The position numbers were made by a program, and so were the translations under genes. The notes below the pieces were generated by a model. That model was not told the DNA's origin and did no database searches. It was given only the letters and a program-made list of their open reading frames with translations. From Rhodospirillaceae bacterium (GTDB lineage Bacteria > Pseudomonadota > Alphaproteobacteria > Rhodospirillales > Rhodospirillaceae), in assembly GCA_040219235.1 (NCBI GenBank), contig JAVJSV010000011.1, positions 806,001-870,000 of the forward strand: DNA of 64,000 bases, given 5' to 3'. Positions 1 through 9,846 of the stretch are shown one piece after another (position 1 is the first letter of the stretch; every line of letters begins with the position of its first letter).

Positions 1-1467
1 ACCCGGAAAATGATCTGGTCTCACCAGATGTACGAAATTCACGGCGTCGCACCAGGATCCATTGATCCTTCGTCGCCAAGCTACATTAAATTTCTGCACC
101 CTGATGATGTGAACGTCGTTCGCGATATGATGGATGACCTCATCGTCGGGAAAGAGATCTCTGGAGCTGAGTACCGGATTATTCGAGGTGAGGGAGATAT
201 CCGGTGGCTTAGCGTTGAGGGGCGGGTTTTATTTGATTCTGACGGAAAGCCATATGCTTCGTTTGGGACCGTGCAGGATGTAACCGAATCTAAAAACCGT
301 GAAGAGAGGTTGCGCGATCTTGTTGCGCGCAACACCATTCTAACCGAGGCATTGCAGGCTTCGCCGGTTGGTGTGGCGGTGTTGACACCAGATTTAGAAC
401 GGCCCACGTTCTTTTACGTAAATCCTGAGCTAGAGACGATTACAGGCTTCTCAGAAGGGTATCTCATAGGTAGTTCTGTCGAGGTGTTGCGGGGACCTGA
501 AACTGACGCCTCGGGCTTTCAAGATTTGCTTGATGCTATTCAGTCGCGATTGTTGTTGTCGTGCGAGCTAACGCTTCATGGTGAAGGTGGTACCCCGTTC
601 CTGAGCCAGATTGAACTGGCCCCTGTTACGGCGCAAGATCGAACCTCAGTCGTGGGGCTGACCCTTATCGTGCGTGACATCACAGATGATCGCCGCAGAA
701 CTGAAGCTATGATGGACGCCCAGAAAATGGAGGCGCTTGGTAAGCTCTCAGGGGGGGTTGCCCATGAGATTAATAACCTCCTGCAGCCGATTATTACCCT
801 ATCTGACCTGGGGTTTGAGGCATGTGCTCCTGACCAAGATAAGCTGCGCAAGTATTTTGAAGTGATTACCGGGAGCGGTCGCAAAGCGCGAGATGTCGTC
901 CGTCAAATTTTGACCTTTTCCCGACAGGATGCGCCTTTGGTGGCCTCTCATTCCGTCGCACCTATCGTCGAGGATGCTGTGAAGTTAGCCCGAAGCGGCA
1001 TACCTCCCGGAATTGATCTGCAATGTAATATCGATGTTCAAGAAGCTTGCGCCATGGTCAATCCAACTCAGGTTTCGCAAGTTGTAATCAATCTTGTGCG
1101 CAATGCCGCTGATGCGATGGCTGGCCAGGGTTTGGTCGACCTATCTCTGGTGAGGCTCTCACCAGAGCAAATAATAACCTCGGCTGTTCCTCATCGCCAT
1201 AATGGATGGCTGCTGTTGTCGGTCTCGGATACCGGATGCGGTATCGATAATCAGAGCCGCCATAGAATTTTCGAGCCTTTTTTTACAACTAAACCGGTCG
1301 GTCAGGGCACAGGGCTAGGCTTATCGGTTGTGTACAGCATTGTTTTAGGGTGGGGTGGGGCAGTATCGCTTGAGAGCGAAGTTGATCAGGGAACAACGGC
1401 GATGGTATACATTCCAGAGTATGTTGAGGCTATCGACAGCACCAATGATATGGAGTCGCCCAGGTGA
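1..1467 (+). CDS. PAS-domain sensor histidine kinase (5' end missing)
   Basis: The reading frame is open to base 1 and the first visible residues already lie inside a PAS fold, so the true start is upstream of the window. The first ATG is at base 10; residue numbers count from it. A PAS/PAC unit (about 1-100) is followed by a second PAS (about 110-230) and a HisKA domain with phospho-acceptor H252 in an AHEINNLLQP box. The HATPase domain shows an N box (VVINLVRNAADAM), DTGCGI, FEPFFTTKP and GTGLGLSVV. It should autophosphorylate on H252 in response to an unknown signal. No membrane segment is visible in the part present. The stop overlaps the start of the next gene, a free receiver domain, which is the obvious phosphate acceptor. 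Kinase assignment is firm; the signal is unknown. Confidence 0.93.
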   Translation, partial: TRKMIWSHQMYEIHGVAPGSIDPSSPSYIKFLHPDDVNVVRDMMDDLIVGKEISGAEYRIIRGEGDIRWLSVEGRVLFDSDGKPYASFGTVQDVTESKNREERLRDLVARNTILTEALQASPVGVAVLTPDLERPTFFYVNPELETITGFSEGYLIGSSVEVLRGPETDASGFQDLLDAIQSRLLLSCELTLHGEGGTPFLSQIELAPVTAQDRTSVVGLTLIVRDITDDRRRTEAMMDAQKMEALGKLSGGVAHEINNLLQPIITLSDLGFEACAPDQDKLRKYFEVITGSGRKARDVVRQILTFSRQDAPLVASHSVAPIVEDAVKLARSGIPPGIDLQCNIDVQEACAMVNPTQVSQVVINLVRNAADAMAGQGLVDLSLVRLSPEQIITSAVPHRHNGWLLLSVSDTGCGIDNQSRHRIFEPFFTTKPVGQGTGLGLSVVYSIVLGWGGAVSLESEVDQGTTAMVYIPEYVEAIDSTNDMESPR

Positions 1468-1859
1468 ACATTCTATTAGTTGAAGACTCTCCAGAAGTTA
1501 GTCTGTCAGTACGTGAGATATTGGCAAGTGCCGGTCATGATGTTGATGATGTGGCCAATGGCAAGGAAGCCTTAGCGAAGTTAGCAGAGCATTCTTATGA
1601 TATGGTTGTGAGCGACATTTGGATGCCAGAAATGGATGGTATCTCTCTCCTGAAAGAAATACGTGGCGCTGGTAATGATGTGCCGGTGGTTGTGATTTCA
1701 GGTGGTGCACCAAATGCACCTCTCACGTATACCGCACCATTAGCATCAACCTTTGGTGCAAAAGCTGTAGTTTACAAACCTTTCGAGAAAGAAGAACTGC
1801 TTAAGACGATTGATGCTGTGATGGCGGGGGAAACCGTCGCTCCAGGAGAGCAGGTTTAA
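1464..1859 (+). CDS. Single-domain response regulator (receiver)
   Basis: A 131-residue CheY-like receiver with acidic pair E7/D8, phospho-acceptor D51 (VVSDIWMPEMDG) and the conserved lysine in VYKPFEKEE. There is no output domain. The start is GTG at 1464, sharing GTGA with the kinase stop, so the two are translationally coupled. Many related kinases carry this receiver fused at the C terminus, so the pair may be a split hybrid kinase, or the receiver may act as a phosphate sink or shuttle. Downstream it converges with the MarR gene 15 bases away. Confidence 0.92.
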   Translation: MNILLVEDSPEVSLSVREILASAGHDVDDVANGKEALAKLAEHSYDMVVSDIWMPEMDGISLLKEIRGAGNDVPVVVISGGAPNAPLTYTAPLASTFGAKAVVYKPFEKEELLKTIDAVMAGETVAPGEQV

Positions 1860-1874
1860 GCGCGTCTTAGGTCT

Positions 1875-2300
1875 TTATGCCTTGATGATTTGCCGCAAGA
1901 CTTTTTCCATGTTGACAGCCAAGGCCCATCGCTCTTGTTCTTCAAGCTGATCAACGGCGGAGGCGAGTGCTTGCAAGGGGTCCTGAGCGAGCAAGTTCTC
2001 GCCTTCCTCAGTCAACACAAGCCGATGGACCCGTCGGTCATTTTTATCTGCGACTCTTTCCAAAAATCCTTTGCGAACCATAGCAGCAACGGTTTGAGAT
2101 GCCGTCCCCTTGGTCGTGCCTTGAAAATTGGCAAACCCCGTGACTGTTCTGCGATCGACCGTGGTTTCTTGAAAATAACGCAAAGCTGCCCATTGAGCCG
2201 GATTTAGCCCAGGCGTATAGCCAAGATTATAACATGCCTTACCGACTTGCTCGATCAGGCGGGCTAAACCGCGGGATGATAGTTTGGGATCAGATCGCAC
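1875..2300 (-). CDS. MarR-family transcriptional regulator
   Basis: A 141-residue winged-helix protein. The helix-turn-helix lies around residues 55-90 (TKGTASQTVAAMVRKGFLER) and the wing contains DRRVHRLVLTEEG, a typical MarR arrangement of recognition helix then DxR wing. The likely start is GTG at 2300; no strong ribosome binding site is visible. It is divergent from pyrD across about 170 bases, so it may control itself or that promoter. I found no clear palindromic operator there. The ligand is unknown. MarR proteins usually repress as dimers and release DNA on binding small phenolic or lipophilic ligands. Confidence 0.85.
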   Translation of the reverse strand: MRSDPKLSSRGLARLIEQVGKACYNLGYTPGLNPAQWAALRYFQETTVDRRTVTGFANFQGTTKGTASQTVAAMVRKGFLERVADKNDRRVHRLVLTEEGENLLAQDPLQALASAVDQLEEQERWALAVNMEKVLRQIIKA

Positions 2301-2470
2301 AGTAACAAACGCTTTGCTAAATCATGACGGGACGTGCCAATTATAACCTCATGGCACCACGCAAAAGAACAAAAAACCAATGCTTTTTCTAATGATTGTT
2401 GATTCTAGGCCAATTCCGTTAAAGAACGGTCAGCCTTCGTGGTATTTTAGCTTAATGAGCATCTAATCTA

Positions 2471-3568
2471 ATGACGGACTTCTACCCCTGGATCAAGCCA
2501 ATCTTATGGCGAATCGACGCAGAACGGGCGCATGCTGCGGCTTTGCATGGGCTAAAAACTGCTCCGAACTGGTGTTTGCCAGCTTCAGGCTCGGATGATG
2601 GTTTGGCAACGCGTGTGTGGGGGCGCAATTTTAGAAATCCGATTGGCCTTGCGGCAGGGTTTGATAAGCATGCTGAGGCCATTCCAGCGTTGTTTCGGCT
2701 TGGCTTTGGGTCCGTTGAAGTTGGAGGGGTCACGTTAAGACCTCAAGCGGGTAATTCTAAGCCGCGGCTGTTCCGCCTCACTCAAGACCGGGCTGTCATC
2801 AACAGGATGGGTTTGAATAGTGTCGGCGCCACCATTGTAGCAGATCGCTTGTCATCTCTCAGAGCAAGCAAAGATGGCGAGATTATCAAAGGTCCTATCG
2901 CCGTAAATCTCGGACTGAACAAAGATTCGCAAAATCCTGAGTCTGACTATGCGCAACTTGCAGGGGCGTTGGCGTCCGTCGCCGATATTCTGACAATCAA
3001 CGTCTCTTCACCAAATACACCAGGGCTGCGTGCGCTGCAGGACCCTGAAAAATTAACCGGCATTGTAGACGCTGTTCGGTTTGCTTGTGAGGAATCCCCC
3101 CAGTCTCGAAAACCGACAATCCTGGTCAAGATCGCTCCTGATCTTGAAGATAAAGATATTGATGATCTTTGTGACCTGGCGTTACGCCATAAGTTAAGCG
3201 GACTGGTTATTTCAAATACAACAATTGCGCGACCTGATAACCTTGTTTCAGAGGCACGATCAGAAATGGGCGGGCTGAGTGGCAAGCCGCTGTTTTCTGC
3301 GTCAACAGAGATGCTGCGTTTGGTCTATACTCGCACTGGCGGAGAAATTCCTTTGGTTGGTGTCGGTGGTGTATCCACTGGTGCCGAGGCGTATGAAAAA
3401 ATCAAAGCTGGCGCCAGTCTGGTGCAATTATATTCTGCATTAGTGTTTGAGGGGCCAGCCCTAGTTGGGAAGCTCAAGGCTGAACTTCGGCAGCTGCTTC
3501 ATGCGGACGGGTTTGCAAGTGTGTCAGACGCTGTAGGGGCTGATCACTGCCAAGGAGAATCTACGTGA
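2471..3568 (+). CDS. pyrD: Dihydroorotate dehydrogenase (quinone), class 2
   Basis: Oxidises dihydroorotate to orotate in de novo pyrimidine synthesis and passes electrons to membrane quinone through FMN. At 365 residues it has the length of class 2 enzymes, including their N-terminal membrane-associating helix region. Landmarks are AAGFDKHAEAIPALFRLGFG and EVGGVTLRPQ near the FMN site, the catalytic-serine motif NVSSPNTPGLR, VKIAPDL, and the C-terminal phosphate-binding stretch VGVGGVSTGAEAYEKIKAGA. The gene overlaps the following HAD hydrolase by four bases, so the two are probably one transcript. An ordinary housekeeping copy with no abnormal residues seen. Confidence 0.96.
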   Translation: MTDFYPWIKPILWRIDAERAHAAALHGLKTAPNWCLPASGSDDGLATRVWGRNFRNPIGLAAGFDKHAEAIPALFRLGFGSVEVGGVTLRPQAGNSKPRLFRLTQDRAVINRMGLNSVGATIVADRLSSLRASKDGEIIKGPIAVNLGLNKDSQNPESDYAQLAGALASVADILTINVSSPNTPGLRALQDPEKLTGIVDAVRFACEESPQSRKPTILVKIAPDLEDKDIDDLCDLALRHKLSGLVISNTTIARPDNLVSEARSEMGGLSGKPLFSASTEMLRLVYTRTGGEIPLVGVGGVSTGAEAYEKIKAGASLVQLYSALVFEGPALVGKLKAELRQLLHADGFASVSDAVGADHCQGEST

Positions 3569-4431
3569 AAGCTGTTAACGGTTTGTCCGAAGTTACCGCA
3601 GAATTTGATGGCTTCATTCTTGACCTTTGGGGGCTCATCCATGACGGCGTCACGGCATATCCTGGTGTTGTGGAGACCTTTCAAGCCCTCAAGAAAACCG
3701 GCTTAAAAACCATATTGTTATCAAACGCGCCGCGGCGTAGCCGGCTTCTCGTTGATGGTATGACCAGTATGGGTATCGCGCGCGATCTCTACGGCGATGT
3801 TTTTTCATCTGGAGAGGCAACGTGGCAGGAACTAACAAAGCGCTCAGATCCATTTTTCGCGACTCTGGGTTCGCGCGCCTACCACATTGGACCTGAGCGT
3901 GATGTGAGCGTGCTAGAAGAAACGGGTATTGAACGGATTCAGTCCCTTGATGATGTCACATTTTTGTTAAACACCGGCCCAGTCGAATTGGATGAAACTC
4001 TAGCTGATTATGAAGCGGTGCTACAGGAGGCTCTGACTCGCGACCTTCCTATGGTGTGTGCTAACCCGGATGACGTTGTCATACGTGAAGGCCGTCGTGT
4101 GATTTGCGCGGGTGCGATTGCGCGGCGATACGAGGACATTGGTGGGCGTGCAGTATACCGTGGTAAGCCGGATCCTGCCGTCTATCATCTCGCGGTTGAA
4201 CGTTTGGAGATTTCTGATCCGGCGCGTGTGGGTGTTATCGGCGATGCCCTTGATACCGACGTCGCAGGTGCAAATGCATCCGGCCTAAAGGCAATCTGGT
4301 GCACCGGTGGTATTCACGGTGAAGCTTTAAGTGTTGCCTATGGTCAAGCGGCTGAACTACAGGCAGCTACAAAATTAGCCGAAGAACACGACCGCAAACC
4401 CTGGGCTATCATTCCAGGCTTTCATTGGTAA
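3565..4431 (+). CDS. HAD-superfamily class IIA hydrolase (TIGR01459-like)
   Basis: A 288-residue phosphatase-type HAD protein. Motif I is DLWGLIHDG (residues about 18-26), motif II is LLSNAPRR, and motif IV is GVIGDALDTDVAGANASG. Motif I normally reads DxDG or DxWG in this alphaproteobacterial subfamily, which is often annotated only as TIGR01459. The start is GTG at 3565, overlapping the pyrD stop, with an AAGGAG site at 3551-3556. Coupling to pyrD suggests nucleotide or sugar-phosphate housekeeping, but the substrate is not known. It converges on the AbrB-type gene with only five bases between. Confidence 0.88.
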   Translation: MKAVNGLSEVTAEFDGFILDLWGLIHDGVTAYPGVVETFQALKKTGLKTILLSNAPRRSRLLVDGMTSMGIARDLYGDVFSSGEATWQELTKRSDPFFATLGSRAYHIGPERDVSVLEETGIERIQSLDDVTFLLNTGPVELDETLADYEAVLQEALTRDLPMVCANPDDVVIREGRRVICAGAIARRYEDIGGRAVYRGKPDPAVYHLAVERLEISDPARVGVIGDALDTDVAGANASGLKAIWCTGGIHGEALSVAYGQAAELQAATKLAEEHDRKPWAIIPGFHW

Positions 4432-4436
4432 TTCGG

Positions 4437-5519
4437 TTAATTTTTATCGCCGTGCAAGCGCTGAAATGCGGCAAATGTCGCCGGAGCTATCATGACAATG
4501 AGCCCGATACGGACAAGATGATGCGTTGTGACGAACGCAATGTCTTGATTTAGTGCGAGGGCCATCAAACTCATTTCGGTTACGCCGCCCGGGGCCAAGG
4601 CTAACATTAAAGCCATCGGATGAATCTCAAGAACCGGCGCAAGAAGAACCGCGCCCGTGCCGCTCAAGGCAAGCATTCCTAGTGTAACGGCTACTGCCAG
4701 GGTTAGCGTCTTTTTCATGGTTGCGATGGTTAATCCTGCAAACCTTGACCCGACCGATGTCCCCAATACGACCTGGGCAATCGCCACCAAACTGTCAGGT
4801 GGTGAAGAGGCTGTTAGTCCTGATACATGAACCACTGCGCTGAGTGCGAGTGGTCCGGCCAGTGATCCGGCTGGAAATCTAAATCTTATGCCGAGCCATA
4901 ATCCCACAACTGCGCATGCTGTGAGCATTGCGATGTCCACGGTTGAAATCTCAAATGCTGGTACAATAAGAGTTTCGGGTCGCTCATAGCCAGCGAATAA
5001 CACCATAAGAAATGGAATAGTAAAGGCGACGATTAAGATGCGGACGGTGTGCGTGAGCGCAATAATGTGAGGGTTACCACCATTTTCGGAACCTACCGTG
5101 GTCATTTCTGTAAGTCCTGCGGGGAGTGCAGAAAAGAAAGCAGTTGGGCGGTCATAGCCTGCGCGTTGTAGGCACCAGGGAATAATAATCGCTAACATGA
5201 GCAGGAATATCGCAAGTACAGTTAAGCTTAAGGTCCATTGCAGAATCTGACTTGTTAGGGCCGGAGTGAAAGCGCTACCGAGTAGCACACCGATAACGGC
5301 AATCATAATGTGTCGCAAGTATTTCGACATTGCCATGGGGAGCCCAAGAACGGCGGCCACGGATGTTGTCGCCATTGCGCCCAGCATCCAGGGTAATGGT
5401 AATGATAGGCTGTAGAAAACCCAACCGCCCGCAATTCCCAGAGTGATGCTCAGAGCTATATTATGCAAACTTGCGACTGGTAATTTTACTTTGGGCGTTT
5501 GTGTCGGCGTGTCGATCAC
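4437..5519 (-). CDS. AbrB-family integral membrane protein
   Basis: A 360-residue, strongly hydrophobic protein with about ten predicted membrane segments in two related halves. Each half ends in a short conserved turn: [13 protein letters not shown] in the first and [14 protein letters not shown] in the second. That duplicated PGGxTEM signature is typical of the AbrB/putative ammonia monooxygenase family of membrane proteins, whose transport or regulatory role is not settled. The start is GTG at 5519, overlapping the nadK stop by four bases (GTGA), so it is translated as the last gene of moaA-nadK-AbrB. Family firm, function open. Confidence 0.86.
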   Translation of the reverse strand: MIDTPTQTPKVKLPVASLHNIALSITLGIAGGWVFYSLSLPLPWMLGAMATTSVAAVLGLPMAMSKYLRHIMIAVIGVLLGSAFTPALTSQILQWTLSLTVLAIFLLMLAIIIPWCLQRAGYDRPTAFFSALPAGLTEMTTVGSENGGNPHIIALTHTVRILIVAFTIPFLMVLFAGYERPETLIVPAFEISTVDIAMLTACAVVGLWLGIRFRFPAGSLAGPLALSAVVHVSGLTASSPPDSLVAIAQVVLGTSVGSRFAGLTIATMKKTLTLAVAVTLGMLALSGTGAVLLAPVLEIHPMALMLALAPGGVTEMSLMALALNQDIAFVTTHHLVRIGLIVMIAPATFAAFQRLHGDKN

Positions 5520-6283
5520 GGCGAGAATTGTTCGGTGAGTATCCGTTCTTCAAGGTTATGTTCGGAATCGAACAGCATCGTGATGGCGTTGCTGTGGTCC
5601 TCTTCAACCGTAACTTCCACAACATGACGGACCTCGGCCCGGTCTGCGACGGCGCTAACAGGACGCTTGTCAGCTTCAAGAATCTCAAACTTAATAACGG
5701 CATTATCAGGGACAATTGCACCGCGCCAGCGTCGCGGACGAAAAGCACTGATGGGGGTTACAGCCAGTAAGCTCGCACCGAGAGGTAACACAGGGCCATG
5801 TATGGAAAGGTTGTATGCTGTGCTGCCGGCCGGAGTGCATACCAGTGCGCCGTCGCAAACCAATTCTTCCATACGGCAGCGACCATTAATGGATATACGA
5901 AGTTTTGCCGCTTGTCTGGATTCGCGAAGCATAGACACTTCGTTAATCGCCAGTGCCCAGGATTCTTTTCCTTTATTATCGCGCGTGGTCATTTTTAAGG
6001 GGTGGATTTTTACGCTGTCCGCTTTTGAAAGGCGGGCGGGAAGACCTTCTTCTGCGTAATCGTTCATCAGGAAGCCGACCGTGCCGCGATGCATTCCAAA
6101 AACAGGTTTGTCTAGAGGCATATAGGTGTGTAGCGTTTCCAGCATGTACCCGTCTCCACCGAGGGCGACGATGATGTCGGCATCCTCTGGGCTGACATGT
6201 CCATATCGACTCTCAAGGTCGCTCAAGGCAACCTGTGCTGGTTCGCTGTCTGTGGCTACAAAGGCAATGGTTGGAATGGCCAT
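5516..6283 (-). CDS. nadK: NAD kinase
   Basis: Phosphorylates NAD+ to NADP+ using ATP. The signatures are [12 protein letters not shown] (GGDG at residues 42-45), a GTVGFLMND loop, the NE pair in [10 protein letters not shown], and the glycine-rich nucleotide-binding stretch [17 protein letters not shown]. At 255 residues it is the compact bacterial form. An in-frame TTG lies four codons upstream (6295), but the ATG at 6283 is preferred. Its 3' end overlaps the AbrB-type gene, and moaA lies about 70 bases upstream on the same strand, so one leftward transcript is likely. Confidence 0.95.
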   Translation of the reverse strand: MAIPTIAFVATDSEPAQVALSDLESRYGHVSPEDADIIVALGGDGYMLETLHTYMPLDKPVFGMHRGTVGFLMNDYAEEGLPARLSKADSVKIHPLKMTTRDNKGKESWALAINEVSMLRESRQAAKLRISINGRCRMEELVCDGALVCTPAGSTAYNLSIHGPVLPLGASLLAVTPISAFRPRRWRGAIVPDNAVIKFEILEADKRPVSAVADRAEVRHVVEVTVEEDHSNAITMLFDSEHNLEERILTEQFSP

Positions 6284-6353
6284 GGAAGTATCCAAGATAA
6301 AGAGGTCTCTGCCGGAGGTATAGCTTGACTATACTAGGATTCACGAGCGGAAC

Positions 6354-7343
6354 CTAACCGCCAGTCACACTCATGTGCCGAGAAACCGCAGGGCGATTGT
6401 GGCGCCGATCTATAATGAAATCATGGCCTTTTGGTTTTCGCTCAATAGCCTCATGAATGGTGGCTATTAAAGGTTCGTTGCTTTCACTCTGTCGCAGTGG
6501 CGTGCGCAAATCAGCCGCATCATCCTGGCCCAGACACATATACAAGGTTCCAGTGCAGGTAAGCCGAACCCGATTGCATGACTCGCAGAAGTTATGCGTC
6601 ATCGGTGTAATGAAGCCAACGCGCTGCCCAGTCTCTCTACAAACCGTGTACCGAGCAGGACCGCCAGTTTTATAGTCGGTTTCATCCAGAGTCCAAGATT
6701 TTAGTAAGTTGGCGCGAACCAGACTAAGTGGCATATATTGGGCTGTCCGATCCTCATCGATGTCACCCATGGGCATGGTCTCAATGAAGGTCAGATCAAA
6801 CCCTTGCTCTCCACACCACTCGACCATTCTATCTATATCTTGATCATTAAAGTTACGCATCGCGACCGTGTTAATCTTAACCGCCAAGCCGGCTTTTTTG
6901 GCCGCATCAAGTCCGGCTAACACTTTGCTGAGATCTCCCCAGCGGGTAACCTTCTTAAAGCGGTCCGGATCCAGTGTATCCAGCGACACGTTGATGCGCT
7001 TCATGCCCGCATCAACCAACTGGTCAGCGAACTCTGCGAGACGGGTGCCATTGGTCGTAAGCGTAAGTTCTTCCAGGTCTCCGCTCTTTAAGTGTCGACC
7101 GAGAGATTGGATCAATGACATCACATTGCGTCGGACGAGAGGTTCTCCCCCGGTAAGTCGTAGTTTACGAACGCCTAGCTCAACAAAGGTGCTGCACAGG
7201 CGGTCTAGTTCCTCAAGGGTCAAGAGGTCTTTTTTAGGTAGAAAAACCATGTCCTCAGACATGCAGTAAACGCATCTGAGGTCACACCGGTCTGTCACGG
7301 ACACACGCAGGTAGTTTATGGTTCGGCCGAATGGATCAATCAT
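6354..7343 (-). CDS. moaA: GTP 3',8-cyclase (molybdenum cofactor biosynthesis)
   Basis: A radical-SAM enzyme that rearranges GTP in the first step of molybdopterin synthesis. The N-terminal [4Fe-4S] cluster ligands are C20, C24 and C27 (CDLRCVYC). The second cluster is formed by the C-terminal [11 protein letters not shown] motif. [10 protein letters not shown] and [12 protein letters not shown] are family landmarks, and the protein ends in the conserved Gly-Gly tail that reaches into the active site. Length 329 residues is normal. No other moa gene is in the window. It is followed by nadK and preceded on the same strand by a small DUF3553 gene about 110 bases upstream. Confidence 0.96.
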   Translation of the reverse strand: MIDPFGRTINYLRVSVTDRCDLRCVYCMSEDMVFLPKKDLLTLEELDRLCSTFVELGVRKLRLTGGEPLVRRNVMSLIQSLGRHLKSGDLEELTLTTNGTRLAEFADQLVDAGMKRINVSLDTLDPDRFKKVTRWGDLSKVLAGLDAAKKAGLAVKINTVAMRNFNDQDIDRMVEWCGEQGFDLTFIETMPMGDIDEDRTAQYMPLSLVRANLLKSWTLDETDYKTGGPARYTVCRETGQRVGFITPMTHNFCESCNRVRLTCTGTLYMCLGQDDAADLRTPLRQSESNEPLIATIHEAIERKPKGHDFIIDRRHNRPAVSRHMSVTGG

Positions 7344-7452
7344 GAGATGTCTTTATCACGATGCATGTGGTTTTGTTAATCATTGGTTTGAACTGGGTAA
7401 ATACGCGCAGTAGGCTGTTGTTTCCCTTATATGGCTAGAAGCGGACGCACTC

Positions 7453-7641
7453 TCAAGTGGGAGGCAAATTCTCAAGGTCCACTTCTTCAAGCTCAACAAC
7501 CGCCGTGTTCAAGGTTATTTTTCCCGTATTTTCAAAATTTACAGTCACTTTCGTACCCACAGCAGACTGTACCTGTCCAATACCCCAGTCTGATTGAGCT
7601 GGATTTATCACCAGCATTCCGGGTGTGAAATCGTGTTCCAT
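7453..7641 (-). CDS. DUF3553-family small protein
   Basis: A 62-residue protein with the DUF3553 pattern: FTPGMLVINPAQSDWGIGQV, then a short beta-rich stretch (TKVTVNFENTGKITL) and an acidic C terminus. The fold predicted for the family is a small beta barrel like the CarD/TRCF RNA-polymerase-interacting or Tudor-like domains, but no function is established. Start ATG at 7641. It lies upstream of moaA on the same strand and divergent from chpT. Confidence 0.8.
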   Translation of the reverse strand: MEHDFTPGMLVINPAQSDWGIGQVQSAVGTKVTVNFENTGKITLNTAVVELEEVDLENLPPT

Positions 7642-7763
7642 AAAGCTATCTCCCCCACACTAACGCATGAGCTTTGGAGTGTGATAAATTATAGTCTAGG
7701 TGGTTGGGTCACAACGCAACCCATTGCTATAATCATTATGCATTTTTGAAAACCGGGGTGGGG

Positions 7764-8423
7764 ATGATTGAAGACCTTAAGATTGCACACCTGCTGTGCA
7801 CGCGCCTTTGCCACGATTTGGCCGGTCCAGTAGGTGCTGTGTCAGCAGGAGTCGAACTCATTGGATCAGACTTGTCCCTGGTTGATGAGGAGACGTTGTC
7901 GTTGTTGTCTGGGAGCGCCGATGCAGCAGGCCGGAAGCTCAAGTTTCTTAGGCTCGCATTTGGGTGGTCAGGGAGTGGTGCAGCGTCTATGGGTGATCTC
8001 TCTGGGATTTTTGAAGATTACCTTATTGCAACATCAGGGCCTTCTGGTGGGCCAACACTGTCCTGGCCTGACCAGGGTCAGTTTCAGCCCTTTGTCGCCA
8101 AATTAGGCGACGAAGCCACACAAGTGATTTCGAATCTCATACTCTTTGGTATTGAGTGTATGCCCAGTTGCCGTTCCTTGGTCGTCGAGTGCAAAGGTCA
8201 AGGCGGTTCCGTCGAGCTTGCCGTGAAAAACCGCACGGCTGAGGGCCGTATATCAAAGGTTCGTGATGTCGTTCACGATATCTTATATGCTCCAGAAGTG
8301 CCTGAAATTACGCCCCATACGGTTCAGGCGTATCATACACGTCTTATTGTTGAGAGGCTTGGGGGGCATCTCTCGTTGGATGCTGACGAAACAGGGGTTG
8401 TTGTTAAGGCCAACTGGGGCTAG
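7764..8423 (+). CDS. chpT: Histidine phosphotransferase ChpT
   Basis: Relays phosphate from the CckA hybrid kinase to CtrA and CpdR in the alphaproteobacterial cell-cycle network. The N-terminal four-helix region has the phospho-acceptor motif LCTRLCHDLAGPVGAV, with H17 in this numbering, followed by a degenerate histidine-kinase-like ATPase fold ending in VERLGGHLSLDADETGV. I chose the ATG at 7764 because the homology begins at MIEDLKIAHL and a GGGGTGGGG purine run precedes it; an in-frame TTG at 7704 would add 20 residues unlike the family. Length 219 residues. CtrA, its target, is encoded 4 kb away on the other strand. Confidence 0.9.
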   Translation: MIEDLKIAHLLCTRLCHDLAGPVGAVSAGVELIGSDLSLVDEETLSLLSGSADAAGRKLKFLRLAFGWSGSGAASMGDLSGIFEDYLIATSGPSGGPTLSWPDQGQFQPFVAKLGDEATQVISNLILFGIECMPSCRSLVVECKGQGGSVELAVKNRTAEGRISKVRDVVHDILYAPEVPEITPHTVQAYHTRLIVERLGGHLSLDADETGVVVKANWG

Positions 8424-8615
8424 CTGACGCGATAAATTAATTTTGATTTCTCTAACCTTCTAATAAATATTGTATCGAGGCGATAAGGCCTTGCCATCTA
8501 TGGCTTTATCCCACCCTGTTAACCTTCTACTGTAAATCACCAGACCAATAGTCTTTGAAGTGGGGACGGGGACGCGTGGCTTTTTTATGGACTGCGATTT
8601 CTCAGTAACACCAAT

Positions 8616-8984
8616 ATGAAACGTTGCCTCGTTGTCGATGATTCACGTGTGATCCGCCGCGTTGCCACTCGCATTGTTGAGGATCTTGGATTTACAGCAG
8701 ATGAAGCTGCCGACGGTAATAAGGCTTTGGAAACGTCTCGCAGTCATATGCCCGATGTTGTGCTGCTTGATTGGGATATGCCAAATATGTCGGGCATTGA
8801 GTTTATTAGAGCCCTGCGCAGCATGCCGGGCGGTGACACACCTAAAGTTGTTTTCTGCGCTACACAGAATGATGTCGAGCATATCCAGCAGGCGCTGGAT
8901 GCTGGTGGCGATGAGTATATCATGAAGCCGTTTGACGGTGAGATTGTGTATGCCAAGTTGAAAATGATTGGTGCTGTGCTGTGA
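8616..8984 (+). CDS. CheY-like single-domain response regulator
   Basis: A 122-residue receiver with D8/D9, phospho-acceptor D52 (VLLDWDMPNMSG), a threonine in VVFCATQND and the lysine in YIMKPFDGE. There is no output domain. It overlaps cheR by four bases (GTGA), which supports a role in chemotaxis or motility signalling, although CheA, CheW and CheB are not in the window. In several alphaproteobacteria a receiver/CheR pair sits beside chpT and ctrA, so it may instead feed the CtrA phosphorelay. No convincing Shine-Dalgarno site is visible. Confidence 0.9.
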   Translation: MKRCLVVDDSRVIRRVATRIVEDLGFTADEAADGNKALETSRSHMPDVVLLDWDMPNMSGIEFIRALRSMPGGDTPKVVFCATQNDVEHIQQALDAGGDEYIMKPFDGEIVYAKLKMIGAVL

Positions 8985-9835
8985 CCGCTGAAGATTTTGA
9001 CTTTGTGTCATCTTTGCTGCGAGATCGCTCAGGCTTGATTTTAAGTCGAGATAAATCCTACTTAATTGAAAATAGACTCATGCCATTGATCCGGCGACGG
9101 CGTATCAATGGTTTGGGTGAATTGATCAGTTATCTTCGGCAGGGTGAAAATTCTCTAATTCGTGAAGTCGTCGATGCGATGATGACTTCAGAAACATCTT
9201 TTTTTCGGGACTGGTCTCCATTTGAGCACTTTCGCTCTGTAACACTTCCTAATTTGGCTAAAGCACGTAAAGACAAAGAGACGTTTCGAATTTTATGCTG
9301 TGGTGTATCAACAGGGCAGGAGGCTTATTCTCTGGCGTTGATGCTCCGGCAAGAAGCAAAAGTCGTTGCAGGTTGTGACCCTCAAATCATCGGTCTGGAT
9401 TTGTCACAGACCTCTATTAGCCGTGCTGAGAAAGGTTTGTACTCTCAATTTGAGGCGCAGAGCGGCCTACCGATCAAGATGCTCCTCAGTGGGTTCGATA
9501 AGGTTGGTGAGTTTCAGTGGCGTATCAAAGATGTTTTGCGGTCCGGTGTTGAATTTAAGACATGGAATTTATTGGACGAACTTTATCCTCTTGGTGCATT
9601 TGATGTCGTGTTCTGCCGCAATGTTTTGATGTTCTTTGATCAGGAAACCAAGGCAAAGGTGCTGGGTCGTGTGTCTCGACTTCTTGGTGACGATGGCGTG
9701 CTATATATGGGTCTAAATGAAACTACGGTTGGTGTTTCAGAGAGCTTCAAACCCATCGCGCCAGATCTGGGTGTTTTCGGTATTCATAGAACTGATCGAC
9801 CTAAGGTGCGGTCTCTCGCGGAAAGCAAGTTGTAA
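8981..9835 (+). CDS. cheR: Chemotaxis protein-glutamate O-methyltransferase CheR
   Basis: Methylates glutamates of methyl-accepting chemotaxis receptors with S-adenosylmethionine. The N-terminal helical domain (about 1-75) contains a typical CheR N domain (LLRDRSGLILSRDKSYLIENRL). The SAM domain follows, with MTSETSFFRD, ILCCGVSTGQEAYSLAL and DVVFCRNVLMFF. Start GTG at 8981 overlaps the receiver stop. Length 284 residues is normal. There is no pentapeptide-binding or TPR extension. It converges with the carbamoyltransferase gene 11 bases away. Confidence 0.94.
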   Translation: MTAEDFDFVSSLLRDRSGLILSRDKSYLIENRLMPLIRRRRINGLGELISYLRQGENSLIREVVDAMMTSETSFFRDWSPFEHFRSVTLPNLAKARKDKETFRILCCGVSTGQEAYSLALMLRQEAKVVAGCDPQIIGLDLSQTSISRAEKGLYSQFEAQSGLPIKMLLSGFDKVGEFQWRIKDVLRSGVEFKTWNLLDELYPLGAFDVVFCRNVLMFFDQETKAKVLGRVSRLLGDDGVLYMGLNETTVGVSESFKPIAPDLGVFGIHRTDRPKVRSLAESKL

Positions 9836-9846
9836 TCCTTGCCGAT